A model generated the notes under the pieces. The model saw only the letters and a program-made list of their open reading frames with translations. It was not told the origin of the DNA and did no database searches. This document shows, in pieces, positions 11,887 through 22,548 of a stretch of 64,000 bases of DNA. A program made the position numbers and the translations under genes. Every line of letters begins with the position of its first letter. Within the stretch, counting starts at the first letter, position 1. Source of the stretch: Rugalucina vietnamica (taxonomy: Eukaryota > Mollusca > Bivalvia > Lucinida > Lucinidae); contig OZ024873.1 of NCBI GenBank assembly GCA_964017185.1, forward strand, positions 44,998,760 through 45,062,759. The letters run 5' to 3'.

Positions 11887-11976
11887 CTTTTCTTTAGTAG
11901 GTTTGACCACGGATTCATTGACTGTATGGCTGAGTTCTATTGTTTTCTCTTTGGCTACATGGGCTGCTTTACTGGC
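11887..11976 (-). CDS. ARFGAP1: ARFGAP1 exon: end of ALPS1 and NENVVKP-like helix
   Basis: The 90-bp exon encodes ASKAAHVAKEKTIELSHTVN, then ESVVKPTKEK. It aligns without gaps to the 30 residues that follow the ALPS1 core in vertebrate ArfGAP1 (ATKFGSQASQ ... VLKPAQEK), so no exon need be missing from the 42.6-kb intron before it. Acceptor GTATATTTGCAG, donor AAG|GTAAAG. It is also symmetric and skippable. Its acceptor region has been tandemly amplified immediately upstream (11977-12305), which is unusual. Confidence 0.9.
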
Positions 11977-12305
11977 CTGCAAATATACAAATGAAACTTG
12001 CTCATCACTATCAAAAGAGTCACATAGTCTTTTTTTTTACTGGCCTGCAAATACACAAACAAAACTTGCTCATCATTATCAAAAGAGTCAATGATAGTCT
12101 TGTTTTTACTGGCCTGCAAATACACAAACAAAACTTGCTCATCATTATCAAAAGAGTCACATAGTCTTGTTTTTACTGGCCTCAGCTGCATATAAACAAA
12201 CAAAACTTGCTCATCATCATCAAAAGAGTCACATAGTCTTGTTTTTACTGGCCTCAGCTGCATATACACAAACAAAACTTGCTCATCATCATCAAAAGAG
12301 TCACA
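11977..12305 (-). repeat. tandem splice-acceptor repeat, block 1
   Basis: The acceptor of the neighbouring ARFGAP1 exon and about 10 bp of exon (forward ACTGGCCTGCAAATACACAA, minus-strand TTGCAG|GCCAGT) recur with starts at 12039, 12108, 12175 and 12247, after the genuine one at 11971. Spacing is 67-72 bp. Each unit also carries AACTTGCTCATCA and AAAAGAGTCACATAGTC. The last two copies have CTCAGCTGCATA in place of CTGCAAATA, so their acceptor is altered. The short repeated peptides readable here are minisatellite translations, not a protein. Confidence 0.88.
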
Positions 12306-13603
12306 TACAGTCCCGGTAAAAAATCAACAACATATTCCTCTTTTCTCGGAGGACCCTAAGCTATTTTTCTCGGAGAAAGAACGCTAAATTTCTCTTTTCA
12401 TTAAGATATTTCGTTCAGTTCGATTTTCTCGGAGAAACACCGAGAAATTTCACCGCGACCGCAGGTATTAACAGGTGAAAACAGGTAAGTCCAGATTTAC
12501 CTGTTCGCGGTGTTTCTCGGAGAAATATTGTGCACGATTGTGAAAATCGATTTTACCATATTTTTAATAATTAAATAAGTTTTAGACATTTAACTGATCA
12601 GCATTTATAAGTGTTTTTGTATATGGCACATCTAACAGTTTGACACGTTTTAATAAGGCACATTAATTACTGAGCAAACATTCCACAATCTTCTTCACTG
12701 GTTTCCGTTACGGTTGGTCAGGCATGACTCGACTCGCATTTGACATACAAATTAAGAAGTACTTTGTTTCATCTCAATTATGTCTTTATCCAAGTAGTTT
12801 CATTTGTTTGAGCTAGGAAACATAAAAGCAATGGGCCATAAACATGAACGAGTATAATAAGTAACCATTTTGCGCATTCTTGAATTCATATTGTAATGAA
12901 ATAAATGTTTTCTGGTTCTGGTTGTATGTCAAGCTATGGAAACGTGCATGTAGAATGAAATGGCATAATTTCATCACATTGTCAGCTTATGGAGCAAGCT
13001 ATTTTTGTAAAATTTTATTGACCCGATTACCCTGCAGCGATCTTCTAACTCCTATATGAATATGCATTACAACATTCTCGATGATAAGGATACACAGTAT
13101 TTAACTAGCACAAAGTTTTGTCAATACCTCTAAATCACTCGTTTATCAGGGACACTGTTCGCATAAACACTTTTTTTATACCAAATTTATGACCAAATCT
13201 TCACATAAGAATAAGGCGGATAACGAGAAAACAATTTATGCACTTTTCTTTTTTAAGCATCTGTTTTTCTTGCTAAATGCATAAACGCAAAACCTATTGC
13301 CATGCATAACGACAACTCCGCCATGAACATTTTGTGTTGGCGGCATGTAGTTTTTACAAGGTGCGGTCCGAAATGTCAAGTGCATAGGAAAGTGCATGAT
13401 ACATGGTGAAAAATGACAAGTAAAGACAATTTATCAATTACTGATAATTGATAAATTAATTGATAATTAATCGAGTAAATTAACAAACGCATTTAAATAT
13501 TCATGTGCTTTAAACCCATACACATTGTAAGAGGTATTCTTCAACATATTTACACACATCATGACCATGTCCATGTCCATGTAATGTTTACCCCACTTTT
13601 ATA

Positions 13604-13735
13604 TGAGCCGCGTCATGAGAACGCTGGACTTATACTCATGCGATAATAAAGGCGCAGATCAACTGTACAGTATCTGCACAGCTGATCAGCGCCTTTGTTT
13701 TCACTACTCGGCTAGTACAATCCCCCTACTTCTTT
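13604..13735 (+). mobile_element. MITE, family T, partial copy
   Basis: It starts TGAGCCGCGTCATGAGAA and contains AAGGCGCAGATCA ... TGATCAGCGCCTTTGTTTTC, the family hairpin. The right end is lost. Just before it (about 13560-13602) is the CATGTCCATGTAATG end of a family M MITE. Confidence 0.5.
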
Positions 13736-14901
13736 AATCTGATATTTCTGTACGCTGTGGCTTGGCTCGGCTGTACGTTACATATAACGTGGCTTAAAGG
13801 GTGGTTTACTGCGCTATATACCTAACACTTACTCGATTCACAAAGTCTCGAGTTTGAAATTTGCATATTTCCAAGGGAAGCTATCCCGTTACATGATCAA
13901 GGTGTATAGATATGAATTTTTCACCGTATTCGATCTAATAAGTGCACTTGTTCCAAAAATCGCACATCCTGATCGTTTCCGAAAAACATGTGCAGCTCGA
14001 CTAGCACACAGCTCAACTGGCGTATGGATATCTTACATCAAATTTACACGTTAAATCGCATTAAAACTTAACCTTTATTAATGTTTGCGTAGAAGGCAGG
14101 AACGGATACACTCATTTTACACGAAAACAAATACATTACCTTATATTTTGGTGTCAGTTTTAAAAATTACCGGGACCGTCTACGTATACAATCTTTAATA
14201 TGCATGTGCATGAATAGAAAAATCACTGCGCTATATTGCTGTTACTAACGTCCTTGTCCTCAGCCACGGTTATGTCGGTACGTTTTCGTCGCTTTATGGT
14301 ACTGTACAAGTTTGGGATGTCCTGACGTTCGAAATGGGCTACACAACATTCGTATTTGTAAACCCGTCACTTACAAAAACTACCGAAACAGCATCCGACA
14401 CGCTATGAACTGCAGATACTTGAGTATGTATGTTTTGTATGTTTGATGCATCCACAAGTTTATATCTAGATGTCGTTACACAAATGACGACAAAATAATG
14501 GTGCATACGTAAAAGAAAACTAAAAGAAAAATACTATCATAATCGACATTGTCCCAAATTCATGTACATGTAAAGAAAAGTTTGTATATTTCAGCCACTT
14601 ATTTTGATGCACTGTGTGACATATCCTATACAAAAGTATTTGTTGCACATAATGCATTTTTCATCTAATAATATCAATCAGATTTAAAGAGGGAGCGAAA
14701 TAAAAAATTAAGACCATTAAAATTTCTTGACTGTATATACATGTACATTTACAATGTTCCATACAAACCGCAATTCTGCACAAGGTATAACAAACATGTA
14801 AATGTATTTATGAGGTTTTCCGATCTCTCCTTCCGAAAGCGTTGCTGCCTTTTGTGTCGATGATGTTTTAAAGAAATAATTTCATAAACCGTAACTTTAA
14901 A

Positions 14902-15155
14902 ATTACGAAAACATGCCCATGCAATATACAGAGATGTTAAAAGATGAAAAAAAATGAAAATGTTCAGTAGAAAATGTTTGCTTTTTCTTATTCATGCTCA
15001 AAACATAGATTGTGGGTACACGTTATAACCGCCTCACCGAGGCGGTTCAAACTAGTTACCACAATCTTATGTTTTGGAGCAAAAGATAAAAAAAAGATAT
15101 ACCCCTGCATACCCCAGTTTTGCTTTTGCATTTTCCATGAAATGTTTTCCTGATG
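14902..15155 (+). mobile_element. MITE, family M
   Basis: Ends ACGAAAACATGCCCATG (left) and ATGTTTTCCTGATG (right) form the terminal inverted repeat. The core hairpin is CAAAACATAGATTGTGGGTA ... CCACAATCTTATGTTTTGG with ACCGCCTC/GAGGCGGT at its tip. It lies inside the 4.27-kb transposon. Confidence 0.7.
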
Positions 15156-15341
15156 TAAAATGTTTGAACAAGAATGATTTTAATGATGCAAATGCATGTG
15201 CGTGAATAGCAATGTATGGACATGTACATTCATATCTACGTGATGTATTTAGCCGTCAATTGGGAGTAAGTCATATGACAGTGTTGGCTGCACGGTCGGC
15301 ATTTTTATTTGCTTGACTTTTTATTTCACTTTTCGGCAGAC

Positions 15342-15555
15342 AGCTTCCTTATCATGTGAAGGAGCAGTGTCAGCTTCGTGTACATTAGATAATGTGACAC
15401 AAGAACATGACTGTGTATGCCGAAACACACTTCCTGGTAATGCTGCAAATTCTACCACTTGGCCAAATCAGTCAACAGTGATTTCTGTAAATTTTGTTGA
15501 CCATTTATGTATGTTAATACCATGCAATATTACGGGTGAAAGGGCATCAATTTAG
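15342..15555 (+). other. possible small cysteine-rich exon, unproven
   Basis: After a pyrimidine tract and TTCGGCAG, an open frame reads TASLSCEGAVSASCTLDNVT and on through DCVCRNTLPGN to a stop at 15553-15555, with seven cysteines. No family was recognised. It sits inside the 4.27-kb transposon, so it could be captured sequence, part of a transposon gene, or chance. Confidence 0.2.
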
Positions 15556-16593
15556 GCGATCCCATAAGTTCATGATTTAAACGGCTTTGTGGTTGTTCAT
15601 GGAGAATAACTTTTGATGCAAATTCTTTCCTACTACATGTAGTCTCGATCTAAAACATACAAGTATATATACATGTACATGTACGAATGCTCAAATTATT
15701 TGCGATTTATATGGAACCATAATTTGAATATTTGATAACGGTTACGTTAACAGCTTACCAAGAAATGCTGGCGGACAAGTAAGGTCGGAACATTTAATAA
15801 GACAAGCCGCGATGGTTTTACATGTATAGATAGTGCGTTCGCTTCCAAAAAAAAAGTTGCGATTTCGATCTCCGGCCGGTATATTCATGTTATTTTGATG
15901 ACTCGACGTGTGTTTATCCTAAACCGCCTGTTAAATCATTGCTATTGTACATAATTAAATACCTTTGATCAAATGTCATTAAACTTATTTATTCATTCAA
16001 TGAAAATGATTCTGATTATCCACATAGTCACTGGAAGTGTGGTAATTTTATTCTTTGTCGGAAAGGACAATGCTCAAGGCGCGAATTTTTAATGGCGCCC
16101 TTGATTTTTAAATGATTTTTTTTCGCTTCCATTCTTCTGTTCAAAGATCGAATAATCATGGATGATGTGAAAAGCAACACAAGTGACAAACGTCATCATA
16201 AATTTTAATGTAATCAAGAATATATTTATGTGGATTATAAGCCATCTAAACAAATACGTAACATCTGCAAGTTTCATACTTGCAAATACTTATTATTTTT
16301 TAATTCATTGTTTTATATTTATTCAAAAATTATAAACATGCATTTGTCTTTTAAATTCCTCCGAGAAACTCCGAGAAAAAGAGTTTTATCGATAAATCCA
16401 GGTAATTACCTTTCTCGGAGAAACACCGAGAAATTTCACCGAGAAACACCGCGAAATTTCGCGCAGACGATTTCGTTTACCTGGCTTATTTCGCGGTGTT
16501 TCTCCGAGAAATAAAAAATTTCGCGTTTGCCATGGTTGCGGAGAAACGCGGAATATGTTGTTATTTTTTTACCGGGAGTGTACTCTTGTTTTT

Positions 16594-16897
16594 ACTGGCC
16601 TGCAAATACACAAACAAAACTTGCTCATCATCAAAAGAGTCACATAGTCTTTTTTTACTGGCCTGCAAATACACAAACAAAACTTGCTCATCATCAAAAG
16701 AGTCACATAGTCTTTTTTTACTGGCCTGCAAATACACAAACAAAACTTGCTCATCATCAAAAGAGTCACATAGTCTTTTGTTTTCTACTGGCCTGCAAAT
16801 ACACAAACAAAACTTGCTCATCATCAAAAGAGTCACATAGTCTTTTTTTACTGGCCTGCAAATACACAAACAATTATCAAAAGAGTCACATAGTCTT
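16594..16897 (-). repeat. tandem splice-acceptor repeat, block 2
   Basis: Five units start at 16594, 16657, 16720, 16787 and 16850, spaced 63-67 bp, with the same content as block 1: TTGCAG|GCCAGT on the minus strand plus GAGTCACATAGTC. The units are more uniform than in block 1. The two blocks were one array before the 4.27-kb transposon inserted. Confidence 0.88.
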
Positions 16898-17846
16898 TAT
16901 CTTTTAACAAAGCTGCGCATTTACTACACAGCTGATCAACACCTTTTTTTTCATTGCAAAAACAGTTCCTCTAAATTTCTAAAACCAAAATTACGGTTCT
17001 CTGGCAATCAAATCTCTGGCAACATGTGTCAGACCACAGTAATTGTAAATCATGAACAAGATAAATTCAAATGTATGCACAATGGTCAACCTATATGTGT
17101 CCATTTGCAGTGTTTGTAAATCATGAACAAGATATATTCAAATGTATGCACAATGGTCAACCTATATGTCCATTTGCAGTGTTTACACGGCTTGCGGGTA
17201 TTTATGCTAATTTACTGGAGACTAAAAATGGCGGCCACCAGTAAATAATTTTTGGATTTTTCATTTTCAATCGTGGTATACCGGTAGTAAAGCAAACACA
17301 AAACACGTCAAAGGGACTGTAGAATAATGTTTGTTTAAAGAATATGACATGCACCTGGCGACTGATGTACCGACCAAAAGGGTAGGTCATTTTTTGTTAA
17401 TTTCTTGTAAATCACCATCTTTCAAGAGATCAAATTTTGATTTTTTTTACATATGCCTTGCTTTCTCTTCATTTGTGCACAATTCATTGCCTGGTCTTGG
17501 AGCATTGAAATAGTGTAACAGTTTGAAAGTGAAGCTTGTTTATGGAACAAAACATGACGATTATATGAATGTGTTTTAGGAACATTCCTCAAATGATCTA
17601 CACGCATGGTGGGTATTCGAATATATCCTTCAATGCCTACATAAATCGTCTGTTACAGAGCATATTCACAAAATATACATATTTCTATAGTCCCTTTGGC
17701 ATGTGGCATGCTTGTTCATGAATAAAGTCTTTATACATGTTATAAGGTTATAAGCAAGTTTAGGCAAAAAAGAACCACTTCCGTGTTTTAAGCACCATCA
17801 AACTTGCGTAAAACCCACCAAATCAGCATATAGTGTGGTATGGCTT
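16898..17846. other. intron sequence with a local duplication
   Basis: No gene. A segment of about 70 bp (AAATCATGAACAAGAT ... CCTATATGT ... CATTTGCAGTG) is present twice in tandem at about 17047-17181. A small family T remnant (CACAGCTGATCAACACC) lies near 16929. Confidence 0.55.
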
Positions 17847-20819
17847 CCCTACTGAAAATATGAGTGAAATATCACTGAAATTTCAATGACATTTCAGTGA
17901 ATTGCAATGGAACCCTTATTAGCAATGAAATATCACTGAAATTTCAGTGAACTTTTATTTTTCAATGGAATGTCAATGAAATTTCAGTGAAATATCAATG
18001 ATATATTCCATTGAAATTTCAGTGAAATATCAATGAAATATCACTGAAATTTTCAGTGCTATTCCCATGAAATTTCAAAGATCACATGACCAATAACCAC
18101 ATTACCCATAATCCCATGACCTCTGACCCTACTTTCTTTTCCAGTTGCACATAATTTTGAAAGGCAAACAAAAATCTAATCTGAACTAAATCTTCAAACA
18201 TCTAAGGCATCAGAATGACTACAAACTGGGTCCTTCTTAGATAAACTGCAACAGCACTAGTGGAAATTTTGATGCAATAAAAATAACTTTTCAAAAGTGG
18301 GTGGGGTCAAATAGACAGTTGCAAATGAAAGAAGATATGTTGAAATGACAAAATAAACAATTTTAAAGTATTATCTGGTCGTTTTCTCTATTTTTTTTAA
18401 TTTTCTTTTTCCAAAAAAGCCAAATTTTCGGACGTTTTTTGTGACAAAAATTAGCACGAATTTTTAAGCATCAAAAATAGACTACCAGTACGCTTTTTCT
18501 GTATTCTTTTATTATTAAACTGTTAACAATGAACTGTTCTGTTATTTAAGCACTGCTAATTTGGCTATTATATCTTCCTTGAAACTTACGAGGAGTTTGA
18601 AATATGCTTATCGGACGTTATGCTGTCGGTCAAAAAAATGTGTATTTTTACCGTTTTTCATCTCCTTAATCATGCTGCTTTTTCTTACATTTGATATTGT
18701 AAGGTGCGTTTAAACACTCTTCCTTGCAATGTAATATGTCATTTGCAACGGGCGGGAAAGCAATACTAACTTTGCAAAAACGAACTACATAACTTACGAT
18801 GAGTGTCGGTCATAATATTACGTACTTAACTTCTCCCGTTAAATCATCCTTGGGGCCGAAAATGCGATGCGCGAATGTTGCGCATATACGTAATAAAACT
18901 GTGTACTACGTCATCACTTTTTGAGGTATTCATTCCTTGCCGTCTGTTGCAAAACGAAAGTACAATATGATCGGTCAAATGTTTTATTGGAATTTACATC
19001 CGTATCGAGTTTTGTTTTTAATCGCTACGACAGTTTGGTGACAGACTGCCCAAGGATGACTGTTCATGCGTGCTTGGATTACGCTAATTTGGTGAATTTT
19101 GTACTAAATGGGTATGTTTACATGTTGTCGATGTCAGTTTGATTGAAAAATAAATGGATATTACGAGATGATCATCACGCATCAATAGTTACGTCTGAAA
19201 CACAATGGGTGAGTTTGGTAGCATTATAAACGTACAAGGATTCAGTCTTACGTTTCAATCAAATGCTAAACGTTTTTGAAGGTTATTGTTTCCACGATCA
19301 GGCAGGGATCTCTATAATGTCATTATTTGTTGGCTGCTGGACGTTGTATTTGACACTGCAATGGTGTGTTAGGGATGTTGTTGTTGACAAGTTATGTAAC
19401 GTCCATACCGAGATTAAATATATTCTGCATTTACACCAGAGATGATCATATTGTTTACAATGTATCCCTTAAAACAGCTGCAGTTTCTTACTTAGAGGGC
19501 GACTAGCAGCTAATAGTTGAATAATGAAGGATGAAATGAGAAAGAAATGTTGCGGATGTTACTGCTTGACAGGTTGAATGGACGTAAGTTTGACAATTAT
19601 GTGCCAAAATGTCATTGCTTAAAACATCAATATAAATGCAGCTGGATGCACACCAGATATTCACAACCTATGCTTTATAATTGAAAAATAGCTTTGGACA
19701 TTGTATTTATGAAAAAACCTACTCTGACAGATTCAGAAAAAAATCATTAAGTTCGTGTTTTGGGTGACGTCCGTAACACTAGACCAAAACCTTATTTGCA
19801 TATGAAATTCTTGTATGGCAAAGAAAACTATGCTTTGAATTTATTCATATGTTTGGGAGTTACATACTCGAGCACAGAATGGAGTGCTTGTATAATGTTT
19901 ACAGCTAATTTTCAGCATTTTGACATGTCAATGTAACATCCATAACGATCAGTGACTGCTGAAGAAAATGTAAAAAACTAAGCTTAATCGAGCAAGAACT
20001 ATCTTTTTATGACAAATTTAGGCAAAATGAATAACTGCCCAATATTTCTAGGTAGAAATTGTTGCAAAAAAGTAGATTTTCAATTTGTAAATAAATGTCC
20101 AGAAATGTTGCAGTTTTTATCTCAGAAGGACCCAACTAGAAATATGAAGACAAAACAGCACACAAATTCAGAGTTAGTAACAGGAAGAGGATAGTGCAAA
20201 AACATTGATAGGAAGTGGTCTGGAGGATGTTTATGTAGACGACATGAGGGAATGAGAGAACACTCTTGGATAGAAAAAAAAATGATAAACACTATATAGG
20301 GCTAGTATATGTAAGTAACTTTCATCAAATTGAAGAACTATTATTTTCAAGATATGACAATATGTGCATGTTGTTCTCAACATATAATAATTTCTTATAT
20401 AATGACTTCTTTGTATTTGTTTGTATTTTCTGACCAATCCTGCAGACATATTGCAACTAGGTGTCTGGCAGGGGTTAAACTGAAATGTCAGTGCTATTTC
20501 ATTGAAATGTCAGTGCTATTTCATTGAAATTTCAGTGTTATAGCATTGAAATTTCACTGACATTCACTGAAATTTCAGTGCTATATCATTGAAATTTCAG
20601 TGCTATATCACTGAAATTTCAGTGAAATGAGGGGGAATTTTTACACTGAAATTTCAGTGATATAGCACTGAAATTTCAACAAAATTCATTGAAATTTGAT
20701 TGATATAGCACTGAAATTTCAGTGATGTAGCACTGAAATTTCAGTGAAATGAGGGAGAATTTTTGCACTGAAATTACACTGAAATTTCAGTGAAATTACA
20801 GTGTATATTTTCAGTAGGG
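17847..20819. mobile_element. 2.97-kb element with terminal arrays of an ACTGAAATTTCAGT palindrome
   Basis: The outer ends are inverted: CCCTACTGAAAATA at 17847 and its complement TATTTTCAGTAGGG ending at 20819. Inside each end lies an array of the palindrome CACTGAAATTTCAGTG spaced by short TATAGC, AATATC or AATGAG linkers (about 17860-18075 and 20479-20815). The middle, about 2.4 kb, has no recognisable protein. No clean target duplication is visible; TT flanks both ends. The family is unknown to me. Confidence 0.7.
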
Positions 20820-20832
20820 TTAGTACGATAAT

Positions 20833-20880
20833 GCATAATTTTCTCTTTGGCTCTATGCATGGGCTATTTTACTCACCTGC
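20833..20880 (-). pseudogene. decayed copy of the ARFGAP1 11887-11976 exon start
   Basis: Forward TTTTCTCTTTGGCT ... ATGGGCTATTTTACTCACCT matches TTTTCTCTTTGGCTACATGG ... GCTTTACTGGCCT at the real exon over about 45 bp. On the minus strand the acceptor GCAG is kept, then the frame reads VSKIAHA and hits TAG, with a 4-bp insertion relative to the real exon. The rest of the exon is cut off by the neighbouring palindrome-array element. It looks like a dead tandem exon duplicate. Confidence 0.6.
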
Positions 20881-21215
20881 GAATACAAAAATACATTGAA
20901 TAAAATCTAAAGATGTGTTAAGAGACAATGTACAATTGTACTCCTGCAGATGAAGTTGCTTTATCAATTAGTGAAGGGACTCTTAGGTAGTGTTGGGAAC
21001 TAAACTAGAAATGACTAAAAATCATATATCAATACAACAGGGTTACACTTTTTCTGCAGACTTGCAATTAAAACTTCTAGCATTCTAGCACATTTCTAGT
21101 TTCCGAGCACCATCAATCTTGGGAAGACATTCTACAGATAAGGAAGAATTATGTAAACACAATGTCCAGACACAATTTGTCAGCCACCAAATATTTACTG
21201 CAATAATCAACCATT

Positions 21216-21451
21216 TGAGCCACCTCGTGGGACAACCAACAATGTCGTTTCAGAACAGGTTCGACACAAATCGGCCTGTACAAGCACAGAAAAGAGCTAG
21301 AAGCTTGAAATTTTGGATATAAGTAGAAGAGGAATTGTAATATCTGAGTAGCGAAAACAAAGGCGCTGATCAGCTTCGCGGTTACCGCGAAGCTGATCTG
21401 TGTCTTTGTTTTCGCATATGCAGATTCTTGGTTTTCTCATAAGGCAGCTCA
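21216..21451 (+). mobile_element. MITE, family T
   Basis: Its ends are TGAGCCACCTCGTGGGACAA and, reversed, TGAGCTGCCTTATGAGAAAA. Near the right end is a perfect hairpin with 14-bp arms, GATCAGCTTCGCGG/CCGCGAAGCTGATC around TTA, flanked by AACAAAGGCGCT and GTCTTTGTTTTCGC. No coding sequence. Confidence 0.8.
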
Positions 21452-22548
21452 TTTCTTGAAGTATTTCATGTCTCGTACATCTACAGGCTGTGACGGAGAA
21501 ACATCATAGAAGGAAAATGTAATGGCACCAAACTTACGAAAAAAACAAATTGTTGACATTAAAAGATGCCAGACTTTCAAAATATAGTTTTATTAAAAGA
21601 CAATATTTGTAGAAACTGACATGACAAAAAATCCCATTTTTTATGAAAAGGGCTCAGAAAAATTTTACACATGCATGAAATCAGATTATGTATGGATAAT
21701 ATTCGAGCATGTCATAATCTCTGCTCTAGGAGAGCCAAGGTACTCTAGGATCAATATATACAGAGATTCTCAATACATTCCCATAAAATGTCATAACATT
21801 TGCATCACATCCCCACATGCATACAAATGTATTTTTTGATAAATTACTTTATTAATTCCTAAATTATATAATCCATTTCAGCTATTAGCAAATATAATTT
21901 TCTCTGGGAGATAATTAACTGAATTACCTGCATTACTTTATGAAACCATCTGCCTTTTTTTATTTTTCTTTTTTAATATGGGAAGAACAGAAGTGGATAT
22001 TAGCCAGGTTACCACATAAAATTGTCATCACAATTGGGGGAGGGGGGGGGGGTATAAAACTCCCTATATATTGAGTCATTAGAAATTTTCAGGACCTGGC
22101 TAAATCATCTGTAGCCATGAAGAATTTTAGAAGTGTGGCAAAGACTAAACAAAGGAGTTTTCTAGCTGTGTGTCTTGATTATGGTCTGCCATTCTATCAA
22201 TGTCATAAATCTCTCTATAAATCTTTTCCCTAATTAAACATCAAAACTAATTTCCATTCCCATGTCTGCAAGCTAACAAACATAGTGCTGCAAACACTGC
22301 ATTAATTGTTATGGCACATACCTGGTTTCCATGGTAATGTAAATGTTTGGACCACAACAAAATTAATGACAGGTCAGCAAAGCTAGAAAATGCTTTGAAT
22401 GGGATACATCTAAAAGTACATACAACCATAATTTGTCTATAACACATGAATCATCACAAACAAAATGTATAGCATACCCATCAAAAAATAAAAATTTGCT
22501 TACTGTAATAACTTTATAAGGGCTGTTTCATGTAAAGCAAAATTAAAA
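21452..22548. other. no feature recognised
   Basis: AT-rich intron sequence. A G-run of 12 lies at about 22046. No open frame or repeat could be supported. Confidence 0.45.

Larger units (their letters stand above)
12308..16580. mobile_element. 4.27-kb TIR transposon with TTTCTCGGAGAAA subterminal repeats
   Basis: The inverted ends share TCCCGGTAAAAAAT and AACAACATATTCC over about 33 bp. TA lies directly outside both ends (12306-12307 and 16581-16582). The left end begins CAGT, as in pogo/Tc1-type elements. Both subterminal zones are packed with the palindrome TTTCTCGGAGAAA and variants such as AACACCGAGAAATTTC (about 12347-12530 and 16358-16550), likely protein-binding arrays. It split a tandem array of splice-acceptor units. 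No transposase frame was recognised; the interior carries older MITEs. Confidence 0.8.

Noticed and set aside
11955..12275. Long frames with a repeated FVYLQASKNK- or CKYTNKTCSS-type peptide, here and at 16496-16907
   Set aside because: Several frames on both strands are open because the minisatellite units contain few stops and many are multiples of three or nearly so. The peptide is a translation of splice-acceptor repeats, not a gene.
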